Below are positions 36,215 to 45,514 of a DNA stretch of 64,000 bases, piece by piece. The DNA lies in contig JABMDL010000010.1 of NCBI GenBank assembly GCA_015903945.1, positions 1 through 64,000 of the forward strand, in the 5' to 3' direction. Both the position numbers and the translations under genes were made by a program. The notes under the pieces were generated by a model. It saw nothing but the letters and a program-made list of their open reading frames with translations, was not told where the DNA came from and did not search any database. Within the stretch, counting starts at the first letter, position 1. Each line of letters starts with the position of its first letter. The DNA is from Nitrospira sp. Lineage in GTDB: Bacteria; Nitrospirota; Nitrospiria; Nitrospirales; Nitrospiraceae.

Positions 36215-36297
36215 AGGACCACAAAGAAAGAGGCCATCGAAGCCTTACGCCAGATCTCCGATCGCCTCGAAAAATCTAGAAAAAGAGTATCGTGCAG

Positions 36298-36324
36298 TTT
36301 ATAGAACCACTGCAGCCAAGTCAA
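36298..36324 (-). promoter_or_regulatory. Candidate promoter upstream of ffh
   Basis: Minus strand TTGACT (36319-36324). TATAAA follows at 15-base spacing (36298-36303), or the weaker TAAACT at 17-base spacing. Transcription would start near 36290, about 75 bases before the ffh ATG. Spacing is not ideal for the better -10, so confidence is moderate. Confidence 0.45.
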
Positions 36325-36464
36325 GAATGGGGAGGCCTGAGAAGCTGAGAACAGGCCCATGACCGAAAGGGCCGGATTTATTGACTTGCCGTGAGCCTTC
36401 CGATATGGTTCCCATCAGTTTCTGCATAGCTCGGCGCGAGGAAGACAAGAGGAGCACGGTTCTT

Positions 36465-36725
36465 GTGCGAAAATCGCCCTGGATTCTGTTCATTTTTCTG
36501 CTCATCGGAGGGCTGCTCGGCGGGATTCTCGGAGAAATTCTCCATGTCATGGCGCCCCAAGGTACAATCCAGAACATCTTCTCGACCCACTTCTCGCTTG
36601 GTATCACCCAACCCCTCACGCTCGACCTGATTCTGGTCAAACTCACGCTGGGCTTCACGATCAAGATCAACATCCTCAGCATCCTGGGCATGTTCGTCGG
36701 CATCTACCTCTACAAACACGTGTAA
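36465..36725 (+). CDS. DUF4321 small membrane protein
   Basis: An 86-residue protein. The track starts it at 36381, but a GTG at 36465 with AGGAG ten bases before begins at VRKSPWILFIFLLIGGLLGGILGEIL, the usual start of the family. Two membrane helices (about residues 5-25 and 60-80) flank a short loop, and the end KINILSILGMFVGIYLYKHV is strongly typical of DUF4321. Function unknown. It converges with uvrB with only four bases between stops. Confidence 0.85.
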   Translation: MRKSPWILFIFLLIGGLLGGILGEILHVMAPQGTIQNIFSTHFSLGITQPLTLDLILVKLTLGFTIKINILSILGMFVGIYLYKHV

Positions 36726-36729
36726 CAAC

Positions 36730-38727
36730 CTAGGATCTCACCTCCAGGTCCTTCAACTTCAACGCCCGAATCTTGTTCCGCAGTTCCGCGGCCCGTTCGA
36801 ATTCCAGCTTTTTGGCCGCCGCTTTCATCTCCGCCTCCAGCTGTTCGATGCGCTGCTCCGTCGCCCCCGCCGTTCCATACGGCTCGACCGACTCAGCCGC
36901 CAACTCCAATTGAACATAATCCAGATCGGCCACGGCATAGTCCAGCGCTGGAATCCCTTTCTTAACACTGGCGGGCGTGATGTCGTGTGCCCGGTTGTAC
37001 TCTGCCTGAATCCCGCGCCGCCGGTCTGTTTCCTCCATTGCCATCCGCATCGAATCCGTCACGAGATCGCCGTAGAAAATCACCCGTCCGTCAATGTTGC
37101 GCGCCGCCCGTCCCGCCGTCTGAATGAGCGAGCGATAGGAGCGCAGATACCCTTCCTTATCCGCGTCAAGAATGGCCACCAAGCTCACTTCCGGCAGGTC
37201 GAGGCCTTCGCGCAACAGATTGATTCCGACCAGAACGTCGAATGTCCCCAGGCGCAGGTCCCGGATGATCTCCGCCCGCTCCAGCGTCTTGATATCGGAA
37301 TGCAGATACCGCACCTTCACACCGAGATCGTGGTAGTACTCCGTCAGGTCTTCGGCCATGCGTTTCGTCAGCGTCGTGACGAGCACACGCCCTCCCTTGG
37401 CGACTTCGGCGCGCACTTGTCCCAACAGGTGATCCACCTGTCCCTTTGCCGGCACCACCTCGATGTGCGGATCCATCAAGCCGGTCGGCCTGATGATCTG
37501 TTCCACGATCTCGCCCTGGGCATGTTCCAGCTCATAAGGACCCGGCGTCGCTGACACGTACACCACGTGATTCAAGCACCGTTCAAACTCCGCAAATTTC
37601 AGGGGGCGGTTGTCGACGGCGGACGGCAGGCGAAATCCGTAGTCTACGAGGGTGCGCTTCCGGGAATAGTCCCCCTCATACATCCCTCCGACCTGGGGAA
37701 TGGTCGCGTGCGATTCGTCGACGATCAACAGAAAATCTTTTGGAAAATAATCCAACAAAGTGGGCGGCGGCTCACCCGGTGCGCGCCCGCTCAAGTGGCG
37801 CGAATAGTTCTCAATCCCGTGGCAATAGCCCATCGCGCGAATCATTTCGAGGTCGAACTTCGTGCGCTGTTCGAGCCGTTGGGCTTCCACGAGCTGGCCT
37901 GCCCGCTTCAATACCGCAAGTCGCTCATCGAGCTCTTCTTCAATGCCCGTGATGGCCCGTTCGTAGCGGTCCGGCGCGATGAGGTAGTGCGTATTGGGAT
38001 AGATCGCGACCTTGGGCAACTTGCCCAACGATTTCCCCGTCAGCGGGTCGATCTCGTGAATGGCATCCACGGTGTCGCCGAACAGCTCGATCCGTACCGA
38101 CTTGGCCTCCGACGACGCAGGGAAGATTTCGACCACGTCCCCGCGCGCGCGAAACGTCCCGCGATGGAAATCGACGTCGTTGCGTTCATACTGGATTTCC
38201 ACGAGTTTGGCCAAGATCTTCTCCCGCCTGACCTCGGCCCCTTCTTCCAAATAGACGAGCATGTCGTGATAGACCTCCGGCGAGCCGAGCCCGTAGATGC
38301 AGGAGACCGACGAGACGATCAGCACATCGTTGCGCTGAAGCAACGACGTCGTCGCGGCATGCCGCATCTGGTCAATGGCGTCGTTGATCGACGCATCCTT
38401 CGCGATGTAGGTGTCGCTTTGCGGAATGTACGCTTCCGGCTGATAGTAGTCGTAATAACTGACGAAATACTCGACCGCATTCCGTGGAAAAAACTGCTTG
38501 AACTCCTGATAGAGCTGCCCGGCCAAGGTCTTGTTGTGGACGAGCACCAGCGTGGGTTTTTGCACCCGCTCGACAAGATTGGCCATGGTAAATGTCTTGC
38601 CGGATCCGGTGACGCCGAGCAGGGCTTGATGTCTTTTTCCCGCCTCCACGCCGGCCACCAGCCTGGCGATTGCCTCTGGCTGATGCCCGCAGGGTTTGAA
38701 GGGTGCTTCCAACTTAAACGGCGGCAT
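36730..38727 (-). CDS. uvrB: Excinuclease ABC subunit B
   Basis: Damage-verification helicase of nucleotide excision repair. The 665 residues contain Walker [18 protein letters not shown], the beta-hairpin region [27 protein letters not shown], helicase motif [19 protein letters not shown] and a C-terminal UVR domain ([29 protein letters not shown]). uvrA is found about 8 kb away on the other strand; uvrC is not in the window. Confidence 0.97.
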   Translation of the reverse strand: MPPFKLEAPFKPCGHQPEAIARLVAGVEAGKRHQALLGVTGSGKTFTMANLVERVQKPTLVLVHNKTLAGQLYQEFKQFFPRNAVEYFVSYYDYYQPEAYIPQSDTYIAKDASINDAIDQMRHAATTSLLQRNDVLIVSSVSCIYGLGSPEVYHDMLVYLEEGAEVRREKILAKLVEIQYERNDVDFHRGTFRARGDVVEIFPASSEAKSVRIELFGDTVDAIHEIDPLTGKSLGKLPKVAIYPNTHYLIAPDRYERAITGIEEELDERLAVLKRAGQLVEAQRLEQRTKFDLEMIRAMGYCHGIENYSRHLSGRAPGEPPPTLLDYFPKDFLLIVDESHATIPQVGGMYEGDYSRKRTLVDYGFRLPSAVDNRPLKFAEFERCLNHVVYVSATPGPYELEHAQGEIVEQIIRPTGLMDPHIEVVPAKGQVDHLLGQVRAEVAKGGRVLVTTLTKRMAEDLTEYYHDLGVKVRYLHSDIKTLERAEIIRDLRLGTFDVLVGINLLREGLDLPEVSLVAILDADKEGYLRSYRSLIQTAGRAARNIDGRVIFYGDLVTDSMRMAMEETDRRRGIQAEYNRAHDITPASVKKGIPALDYAVADLDYVQLELAAESVEPYGTAGATEQRIEQLEAEMKAAAKKLEFERAAELRNKIRALKLKDLEVRS

Positions 38728-38765
38728 AGGGCGCTCCGGCGATCATCTTACCAAACACTCAATCG

Positions 38766-38859
38766 CGTATCTCGTGAAGCGTATCGCGTATCGCGCAGAC
38801 AAAGATACACGACATTGAGGCACGCCTTCCGGCTTGCGCTTCACGCTTCACGAGATACG
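38766..38859. repeat. Dispersed intergenic inverted repeat, copy A
   Basis: A 17-bp perfect inverted repeat CGTATCTCGTGAAGCGT (38766-38782) with its complement at 38843-38859. Inside are extra copies of CGTATCGCG. Related elements lie at 53232-53313 and 56595-56650. No coding frame. Confidence 0.7.
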
Positions 38860-38933
38860 AGCGGCGAAGACCTGATTTCTGATCGGCCATGACGGAAGAG
38901 GTGTTTACACGCATGCGGGTGAAGAGCTCCCAG

Positions 38934-38972
38934 AAAAAAAGGGGGCTGCCGGAACGCCCGGCAACCCCCTTC
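38934..38972 (-). terminator. Rho-independent terminator after the RRM gene
   Basis: Minus strand: GGGGGTTGCCGG, short loop, CCGGCAGCCCCC (one G-U pair), then a run of seven T. It begins 22 bases after the stop of the RNA-binding protein gene, so that gene is probably a single transcription unit. Confidence 0.85.
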
Positions 38973-38994
38973 ATTCGAGCGGAGTGTGGTCGGA

Positions 38995-39294
38995 TCAGTT
39001 CCGACCGCCTCCAAATCCTCCACGGCCTCCGCCACCGGAACGGGGTTCCTGAGGGCGTGCTTCGTTGACCGTCAATGTGCGACCGCCGAACTGTGTCCCG
39101 TTCAGCGCCGATATCGCCGCCTGGGCCTCAGAATCGGACGACATTTCCACGAATCCGAAGCCCCGGGACTGCCCGGTGAACTTATCCGTGATGATCCGCG
39201 CCGACGCCACGGCCCCATGCGCGGCGAACAAATCGCTCAGTTGCTGCTCGGTTGTTGAATATGGCAATCCGCCGACATAAATCTTCGCACCCAT
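38995..39294 (-). CDS. RRM-type RNA-binding protein with glycine-rich tail
   Basis: A 99-residue single-RRM protein of the cold-inducible kind found in cyanobacteria and others. RNP2 is KIYVGGLPYS and RNP1 is RGFGFVEM; the tail PRSGGGGRGGFGGGRN is Gly/Arg rich. It likely binds single-stranded RNA as a chaperone or stability factor. A strong AAAGGAGG precedes the ATG. It has its own terminator and a long upstream region with an 11-bp inverted repeat (see next entry). Confidence 0.92.
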   Translation of the reverse strand: MGAKIYVGGLPYSTTEQQLSDLFAAHGAVASARIITDKFTGQSRGFGFVEMSSDSEAQAAISALNGTQFGGRTLTVNEARPQEPRSGGGGRGGFGGGRN

Positions 39295-39318
39295 CAGACT
39301 CCTCCTTTGACACAGTGG

Positions 39319-39432
39319 TGTTGTTTTGGACGCGCGAAAGAAACGAGGAAGGAACGGGCCGAAGACATCATGGGCACAGTGGCGACCGAGCTCTGGCTTC
39401 TGAGAAGGTTCCCGAGCTGGACCAAAACAACA
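39319..39432 (-). promoter_or_regulatory. Inverted repeat in the probable 5' leader of the RRM gene
   Basis: TGTTGTTTTGG (39319-39329) and CCAAAACAACA (39422-39432) are perfect complements. In the RRM-gene transcript they would pair across about 90 bases, ending shortly before the ribosome binding site. The 39295-39577 gap has no gene; a weak promoter (TTGCCT, 18 bases, TAGCAT) lies near 39490. The leader may respond to temperature, as in other RRM genes, but this is inference. Confidence 0.4.
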
Positions 39433-39577
39433 TCCGTTCAGGCCTTGTCACTCTCCGCGCTTGCTTGCCAGGCCTCTCGCAACCAAGCGGCTGCATGCTA
39501 CCCCAGACAGACGAAAAAAGGCAAGTTTCAAAGCCCCCTCTTGTCTGAACCCAAGGGATCCCTAACACCCGGTGGAC

Positions 39578-39832
39578 CTACTTCGACTGCCCGGGCTTCT
39601 TGATTTGAAGAATGTCCTGCTGGAACCGATCCCGCTCGGCGAGAATCTGTTTCCGCCGCCGCCAGCGATCCCATGTCCACCACCGCAATTTATCAGGGAA
39701 AGTCACTATCCGTGTCGGCGCGCTGCCGCCGGGCGCTTGCTGAAACGGGTATCCTTCGTGGCTGTCACGTTGCTCAAAGAACCGCTTGTAGAGATAGTCG
39801 TAGAGTCCGTTGCCTGACCCACCGGCTGCCAT
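39578..39832 (-). CDS. Hypothetical small basic protein
   Basis: An 84-residue soluble protein, rich in aromatic and charged residues (LYDYLYKRFFEQRDSHEGYPF, then WWTWDRWRRRKQILAERDRFQ). An AAGGG six bases before the ATG supports it. No family recognised. It is probably a conserved lineage-specific gene rather than a shadow, because no alternative frame covers the region. Confidence 0.5.
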   Translation of the reverse strand: MAAGGSGNGLYDYLYKRFFEQRDSHEGYPFQQAPGGSAPTRIVTFPDKLRWWTWDRWRRRKQILAERDRFQQDILQIKKPGQSK

Positions 39833-39956
39833 GGCTTGCCCTTTCCGTACCGCGTGCCCGCACGCTGTGCATAGTACCCTGTCCGGCTGAGATCGTGCAA
39901 TGGATTGCGCAGCCTATGCTATAGTCGCGCGTCCTCCTCGGAGCCTGCGGGAACAG

Positions 39957-41465
39957 ATGAAACGGATCACGATTGCTCTGGCCTCCGTCTGCACCATCCC
40001 CCTCCTCATAGGAACCGCGGCATCTGAATCGACGCTCGATTCAACCATCTCAGCGGGTACTTGGATTGAACGTGGTTTGGAGCAGATCTCCACCGAGCGG
40101 ATGATGGCGGATATCGCGGAACTCAGCAGCCCACGATTCGGGGGACGACAGACCGGCACCGATCACGATCGGGAGTCGGCGGCTTTTGTGGCCGACCGGT
40201 TTAGCGCGCTTCGGCTGCACCGCTCAACCGCCTCTCCTCCGGAAAGCCGGACCAATCCCCTGCCTCAGCGGGAATGGAAACAAACCGTACCGGTTGTCGC
40301 CAGGACGATCCAACCCGATCCTTACATACAGATCGAAGACCGTCCCCCCCTCCTTCTTGGACCGGATTTCCTGCCGATTTTGGACTCCCCGTCAGCCGAC
40401 ATTCTGGCAGCGATTGTGTTCGTTGGATACGGCATCGCGGACCCAGCCCAGCACATCGACGACTATGCAGGTCTGGACGTCCGGAACAAGATCGTCCTGT
40501 TTCTGCGCGGCAAGCCGGAACCTTACAAAGGCGCCGTCACGCATGCGGACAAGGTGCGGATCGCCAAGGAGAAAGGGGCCGCCGCCTATCTGACCGCCAC
40601 CGGACCGGTGTTGAGCCCATACGAACTGCGCCGCGGAGTCACCGGCACGCCGACCGCCTTCTATGCCGAGACGGACCCGATGCATCAACTGCCGGGCGCG
40701 TGGATCAGCACAGCCGTCGCCGAGTCGATCATCACCCACGCGACGGCCGGAAAAGGCCGGCTCAAGGACATCCAAGAAACCATCGCGCGCACCAATTCAT
40801 CGCGCTCATTGGCCACCGAGGTCACGGCACGACTGGCCTGGACCACCCTGTCCTCAACGGGCACGCTCTTTAACATCGCCTCGCTCATCCGAGGGTATTC
40901 GCCGCGCGCCATCATCGGCGCCCACCGCGACCATTTCGGAGTGCAAGGCGGCCGTCTCTTCGCAGGGGCGGACGACAATGCGTCGGGGACTGCCGTCATG
41001 CTGGAAGTGGCGCGCGTCCTGGCCTCGGCCCCCTCGGCGCCGAAACGCTCCATCCTCTTCATCTCATTCAGCGGGGAAGAACAGGGGCTGCTAGGCTCAC
41101 GGCACTACGTCACCCAACCGATCGCGCCGCTGACCTCGACGGCAGGCATGATCAATATCGACCATGCAGGCGTCGGCAACGGGCGGCTCACAGTGGGCGT
41201 GACGGGATTCGAAAAGAGCGTGGCGTCGGAAGCAGGCCAGACCGCCGGGCTCAGCGACAAGCTCGATCTCTATGGATTCTTCCCCGGCGGCGATCACGTA
41301 CCGTTCAAAGAAGCCGGCGTGCCGACCGTCACCGTCGTCAGCGGCGGCGTTCATCCACACTTTCACCAGCCCACCGACACAGCCGACACGATCGACCCGG
41401 AGATTCTGAAGTCTGTCGCCCGGTACGTCCTAGCATTGGCGTGGCAATTGGCCAACGAACCGTGA
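39957..41465 (+). CDS. Secreted M28-family aminopeptidase-like metallopeptidase
   Basis: I take the ATG at 39957, which begins the signal peptide MKRITIALASVCTIPLLIGTAAS (502 residues). A PA-type insert domain (about residues 130-230, FVGYGIADPAQHIDDYAGLDVRNKIVLFLRG) precedes the peptidase core. Zinc and catalytic residues are present: GAHRDHFG (HxD), AGADDNASG, SGEEQGLLGS, NIDHAG and HPHFHQPTDT. It likely trims peptides in the periplasm. RHD replaces the more usual HYDH spelling, but the metal ligands remain. Confidence 0.88.
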   Translation: MKRITIALASVCTIPLLIGTAASESTLDSTISAGTWIERGLEQISTERMMADIAELSSPRFGGRQTGTDHDRESAAFVADRFSALRLHRSTASPPESRTNPLPQREWKQTVPVVARTIQPDPYIQIEDRPPLLLGPDFLPILDSPSADILAAIVFVGYGIADPAQHIDDYAGLDVRNKIVLFLRGKPEPYKGAVTHADKVRIAKEKGAAAYLTATGPVLSPYELRRGVTGTPTAFYAETDPMHQLPGAWISTAVAESIITHATAGKGRLKDIQETIARTNSSRSLATEVTARLAWTTLSSTGTLFNIASLIRGYSPRAIIGAHRDHFGVQGGRLFAGADDNASGTAVMLEVARVLASAPSAPKRSILFISFSGEEQGLLGSRHYVTQPIAPLTSTAGMINIDHAGVGNGRLTVGVTGFEKSVASEAGQTAGLSDKLDLYGFFPGGDHVPFKEAGVPTVTVVSGGVHPHFHQPTDTADTIDPEILKSVARYVLALAWQLANEP

Positions 41466-41711
41466 TGCCGGGGGACTGACCGCCTCCCCCGCATCCGTGC
41501 GTGGGGTCTGTCCCCGTCCGAACCGTCAGAAACCCTATCCAGAAAGCTCCGAATTCCCTGTCGATTTCACAGGGATTTTGGATTATCCTGGAGAAGGTCC
41601 AAAAACTACTGGTTCTGATTGTAATAGTCCATCCTGCAGCCGGACAAGAAAGTTAAACCGGAACCTGACACGCCGCCATCACGGTTAGCGTGCACATAGA
41701 GGAGGTGTGAG
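41466..41711. other. Intergenic region with GTCCCC-type repeat
   Basis: The first 50 bases after the M28 stop hold GGGGGACTGAC and GGGGTCTGTCCCC, the same words as in the uvrA insertion at 49475. Farther on CCCTGT-cgatttc-ACAGGG (about 41557-41575) could form a hairpin followed by a few T. The end carries a strong AGAGGAGGTG ribosome binding site for the next gene. No gene seen. Confidence 0.5.
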
Positions 41712-42569
41712 ATGGCAACACAGTCCAAGCTCATTCTGGTGACGGGTGCCACGGGGCAACAGGGAGGAGCCGTCGCGACCGCGCTGTTGGCGAAAGGGCA
41801 GAAAGTCCGGGTGATGAGTAGAACCCCTGAGAAGGCCTCCGCACTGGCTAGAGCTGGTGCGGAAGTGGTCAAAGGGAATTTGACCAATCCCTCGGATTTG
41901 CAGGCGGCGCTCCGAGGCGTGCACGGGGTGTTTGCCATGTCGACCCCTTTCGAGGCAGGGATGGAGGCGGAGGTGCGCCAGGGGATCATGCTGGCGGATG
42001 CCGCGAAGCAGGCTGGTATCACCCATTATGTCTATACGTCCGTCGGGAGTGCGCATCGCAACACTGGAATTCCACACTTTGAGAGCAAGTGGAAAGTGGA
42101 GCAGCACATCCGACAGATTGGATTGCCGGCCACGGTTCTGCGGCCCGTGTGGTTTATGGAGAATTTCACCACCTTTGCGAAACCGTCTGCGCAAGGGGTC
42201 TTGATGCTGCCCATGAAACCGGCTAGGAAGCTGGCGATGGTTGCGCTCAAGGATATTGGCGCGTTCGGAGCCGTCGCGTTTCTGCGTCCGAAGGACTTTC
42301 TCGGACAGGCCATTGACTTGGCAGGGGATGAGCTCACGATGCCTGAAACCGCCGCACTGTTGACAAAGGCGATGGGCCGACCGATTCGCTTTGAGGAGTT
42401 CCAGATGGAGCAGGCCGAGGCGGCGATGGGCCATGACCTCGCCACGATGTTTCGCTGGTTCAACGAGGTTGGCTACGCGATCAATATTCACGCGTTGAAG
42501 CAGCAGTTCGGGATGCCGCTCACCACATTTGCTGAATGGATCAAGACAGTCGACTGGACGAATGGGTGA
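41712..42569 (+). CDS. NmrA/HSCARG-family NAD(P)-binding protein
   Basis: A 285-residue atypical short-chain dehydrogenase. ILVTGATGQQGGAVATALLAKGQKVRVMSRTP is the NADP-binding motif of the NmrA family, followed by HYVYTSVGSAHRNTGIPHFESKWKVEQHI. The catalytic Tyr/Lys pair of classical SDRs is not obvious. NmrA-like proteins sense NADP(H) or act on small quinones. The strong AGGAGG before the ATG and gene isolation suggest its own promoter. Recent transfer is possible but not shown. Confidence 0.85.
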   Translation: MATQSKLILVTGATGQQGGAVATALLAKGQKVRVMSRTPEKASALARAGAEVVKGNLTNPSDLQAALRGVHGVFAMSTPFEAGMEAEVRQGIMLADAAKQAGITHYVYTSVGSAHRNTGIPHFESKWKVEQHIRQIGLPATVLRPVWFMENFTTFAKPSAQGVLMLPMKPARKLAMVALKDIGAFGAVAFLRPKDFLGQAIDLAGDELTMPETAALLTKAMGRPIRFEEFQMEQAEAAMGHDLATMFRWFNEVGYAINIHALKQQFGMPLTTFAEWIKTVDWTNG

Positions 42570-42685
42570 ATGATAGGGGCCACGCTAAGGAAGAGCGGAC
42601 TTCCCACGGCTTCGCGGACGACGGACGCTGAAACACTCGAATAGAGTATTGACCTCGGCCTGAGCCTTAACCTACCTGAACGTTG

Positions 42686-43096
42686 CTACGGCATCTCGTC
42701 GAGGAGCGAGCGTGGAGAGGACTCAAGGATTGAAGATTGCACCGGGGGCAGCAGTGACGTTTGTCGTGGAGGACCCGGCAGGACGAGCGGCGTCCCCGTT
42801 TGATTGGCCCCTTGGATAAGCCCGATGGACAGCTGCGGGCCTAACGTGCCCACCGCGCCGCTCCAGGCTTGGCCTGTCGTCGGATTACGAAAACTGTACG
42901 ATTGAAAGTTTTGGCCCGGCGTGTACAGGAAGCCCTGCGTGCCTTGATTGTCGTTGTAGAGATTCCCGCCCGGCATTCTGGCAAGCGGCGCAACACCGCC
43001 CCCGAAGGCCCGTACGCCCGACACGCTCTGAGCCCACGCGGGCGAGCCGGCTCCGGCTGTCACCAACAGGCAGATCCACAGTACGATCGGTACCAT
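42686..43096 (-). CDS. Hypothetical secreted protein
   Basis: I use the ATG at 43096 because it has GGGAGAG at correct spacing and begins a clean signal peptide (MVPIVLWICLLVTAGAGSPAWA, 136 residues). The mature part is Gly-, Pro- and Gln-rich (GGNLYNDNQGTQGFLYTPG, GPPRQTSLLPPVQSS). It may be a small surface or periplasmic protein. No family recognised. It is divergent from the TolC-like gene. Confidence 0.6.
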   Translation of the reverse strand: MVPIVLWICLLVTAGAGSPAWAQSVSGVRAFGGGVAPLARMPGGNLYNDNQGTQGFLYTPGQNFQSYSFRNPTTGQAWSGAVGTLGPQLSIGLIQGANQTGTPLVLPGPPRQTSLLPPVQSSILESSPRSLLDEMP

Positions 43097-43201
43097 CCGA
43101 GCTCTCCCAACCGCAGGGTGTGTTTTCATCCCATCAAACATGGACGCGTTCTATAAGTGCATTATATGATGCGTCTACTACAACTGTCCACGGAGGCGTT
43201 T

Positions 43202-44767
43202 ATGTCTGTCGCCACATTCGGTCAGGGATACTGCCGTATTGCACTCGTCTTAGCCGGTCTCGTGAGCCTCTCGGGACCGACTGCCGGTTGGTGTGCGGGG
43301 ATCGGAACCGATCCGTCCAACGAGCAGCGCGAATCTCTCTCGCTGGCGGATGCGGCGATTCGGGCACTGCAAAGCAATCTCGACATCAGCATCAGCCGCC
43401 ACACGAAGGAAAGCCGGCTGGCTGACATCGTCATCGAACAATCCAAGTTCGACCCGACGTTCAGCCTCAACGGAACCTACAACCGAGCGGCGAGTCCGCT
43501 CAACCGGCCGGTGTTCGGCGGAACGGGCGGCGCCTTGAACAACATCACCATCTTTGACCAGCGATCCCATTCGGTCACCGTGGACCTGACGCAAAACCTG
43601 ATCACCGGCGGAAATATCGACCTGAACTACAGCCCCTCGCGCACCAACGTGAACCAAGACGTGGCAACGGGATTTCTGTTCAATCCGGCATGGACGGGCG
43701 GCCTGGCGTTGACCTTCACCCAGCCATTACTCCGGAACGCAGGCATCGACGTCAACAAGACGTTCATCCGAGTGGCACAAAACAACGCCGAGGTGGAGCA
43801 GCACGTGTTTCGCGATCGCGTCATGACCGTGATCGCCTCGGTGGAGCAGGCCTATTGGGAATTGGTCTTCGCCAACGAGAATTTGAAAGTTGCGCAAGCC
43901 GCTCTCAAAGCGGCGGAAGAACTGCTGGCCACCAACCGGGCCAAGGCGAAGGCGGGTATCATGTCCATTGTGGATGTCCTCCAAGCCGAAGCCGCGGTCG
44001 CCTCCCGCATTGAACAGGTGCTGGTGACCGAGCGCGCGATCCGCGACCAGGGCGATCAGCTGCGGCGGCTCCTCAATCCCGGCGAAGAGAGTTTGCGCCA
44101 AGATGTGTGGATCATCCCCACCGACACCCCCCTGTCTTTCTTGGAACCGATCAGTCTTCAGGAAGCGATCGACACGGCCATCGACCAGCGGCCCGAAATC
44201 GCCCAAGCGAAGAAAAACGTGGAATCGGGTGAGATCAATAAACAGTTCGCCCGCAACCAGCTGCTCCCCACCCTCTCCTTCCAGGGCACGATGGGGATGT
44301 CCGGACTGGGCAAAGACTACGGCGACTCCTTTACCAGAAATTTCAGCGGTGATTTCTACAACTACGGAGCCGGCCTTGTGTTGAGTTATCCCCTCGGCAA
44401 CCGTTCGGCCGTCAGCACCTATACTAAGCGCGAGTTGGAAGCCAGGAACGCCGAGGCCATTCTCGCCAAGGTGCGCCAACAGGTGATCGTGGGCATCCGG
44501 GAGGCTGTGCGCCGGGTCCAAACCGACTTCAAACGTATTGAGACGACCCGTTCAGCCCGCATCATGGCGGAAAAGCAGTTGCAAGCCGAACAAGAGCGCC
44601 TGCGGGTCGGACTCAGCACCACCCGTTTCGTGCTCGACTTTCAGCGTGACCTCGCGACGGCACAGGCGAACGAATTGCGGGCCACCGTTGATTATAATAA
44701 ATCGCTCTCCAATTTCGCGCGGCACAAAGCGACGACACTTGAGCGATACAATCTTCAGCTGGACTAA
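43202..44767 (+). CDS. TolC-family outer membrane efflux protein
   Basis: Trimeric outer-membrane channel for type I secretion or efflux. The ATG at 43202 has GGAGG five bases upstream and begins a signal peptide (521 residues). Two repeats of the TolC fold are visible, each with long helices (SLADAAIRALQSNLDISISRH; LQEAIDTAIDQRPEIAQAKKNVES). The beta segment FNPAWTGGLALTFTQPLLRN also fits. No membrane-fusion protein or pump gene is adjacent, so the partner is elsewhere. Confidence 0.9.
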   Translation: MSVATFGQGYCRIALVLAGLVSLSGPTAGWCAGIGTDPSNEQRESLSLADAAIRALQSNLDISISRHTKESRLADIVIEQSKFDPTFSLNGTYNRAASPLNRPVFGGTGGALNNITIFDQRSHSVTVDLTQNLITGGNIDLNYSPSRTNVNQDVATGFLFNPAWTGGLALTFTQPLLRNAGIDVNKTFIRVAQNNAEVEQHVFRDRVMTVIASVEQAYWELVFANENLKVAQAALKAAEELLATNRAKAKAGIMSIVDVLQAEAAVASRIEQVLVTERAIRDQGDQLRRLLNPGEESLRQDVWIIPTDTPLSFLEPISLQEAIDTAIDQRPEIAQAKKNVESGEINKQFARNQLLPTLSFQGTMGMSGLGKDYGDSFTRNFSGDFYNYGAGLVLSYPLGNRSAVSTYTKRELEARNAEAILAKVRQQVIVGIREAVRRVQTDFKRIETTRSARIMAEKQLQAEQERLRVGLSTTRFVLDFQRDLATAQANELRATVDYNKSLSNFARHKATTLERYNLQLD

Positions 44768-44775
44768 CTGCAGCC

Positions 44776-45483
44776 ATGGTCTCCGAGCCGGATCGGCTCG
44801 CTCATACGCAGGCAGCGGAGCGGGGATTCGCGCTGGCCTTGCTTCCCCTTGCCGCCACCGTCGGCTACTACTTCCTGCCTGTCTCGCTCCAAGCACGAAC
44901 GCTGGTTCAATTCATTCCGCAGATCCTTGCCTATCTGGCACTGTTCCTATGGGCATCCCGCAATCAAGCGGTCTGGTCCCGGCTCGGACTCGGCCGCGCG
45001 AACTTCCACAATGGTCTGCGGTGGGGCATCACGACGGGCCTGTTGCTCGGCAGCCTGAACACGTTCGCCATTCTGTCGATCTACCCTGCTCTGGGCTATG
45101 ACATCACTTTCCTGAAACAGACTCCGCACGGACGACTCCCTGTCCTCCTTATGGTCCCGTGGATCACCTGCTTCATCGCATTGTTCGTGGAGCTGAATTT
45201 TCGTGGGTTCCTATTGGGACGGTTCGCCGCGCTGGAAGCCTCTCTGTGGACCTCACGTCTGTGCCGGCACCTGACACCTGTCGCGCTCGTGACCAGCGCA
45301 CTGGCATTTACTTTCGATCCATTCATGATGAATACTTTCCGACATCTGCACTGGATCGCCCTCTGGGATGGGCTGATCTGGGGGGTGATCCGGCTGCGTA
45401 CCGGCAATCTCTCCATCACCATTGTGGCGCACGCAGTCGAAGTGATGATGATGTACCTGGCAGTGCGGGCGGCGATCGGATGA
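44776..45483 (+). CDS. CPBP-family membrane protease-like protein, divergent
   Basis: A 235-residue protein with about six membrane helices. The CPBP (CAAX prenyl protease/bacteriocin-processing) pattern is recognisable: FVELNFRGFLLGRFA in place of EExxxR, then FRHLHWIALWDGLIWG, and a late IVAHAVEV. The first glutamate of the E-E pair is replaced by valine, so activity is uncertain. It follows the TolC-like gene by eight bases. Confidence 0.7.
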   Translation: MVSEPDRLAHTQAAERGFALALLPLAATVGYYFLPVSLQARTLVQFIPQILAYLALFLWASRNQAVWSRLGLGRANFHNGLRWGITTGLLLGSLNTFAILSIYPALGYDITFLKQTPHGRLPVLLMVPWITCFIALFVELNFRGFLLGRFAALEASLWTSRLCRHLTPVALVTSALAFTFDPFMMNTFRHLHWIALWDGLIWGVIRLRTGNLSITIVAHAVEVMMMYLAVRAAIG

Positions 45484-45514
45484 CACTCGTCGATCCACCG
45501 TGGGCGACAGCACG

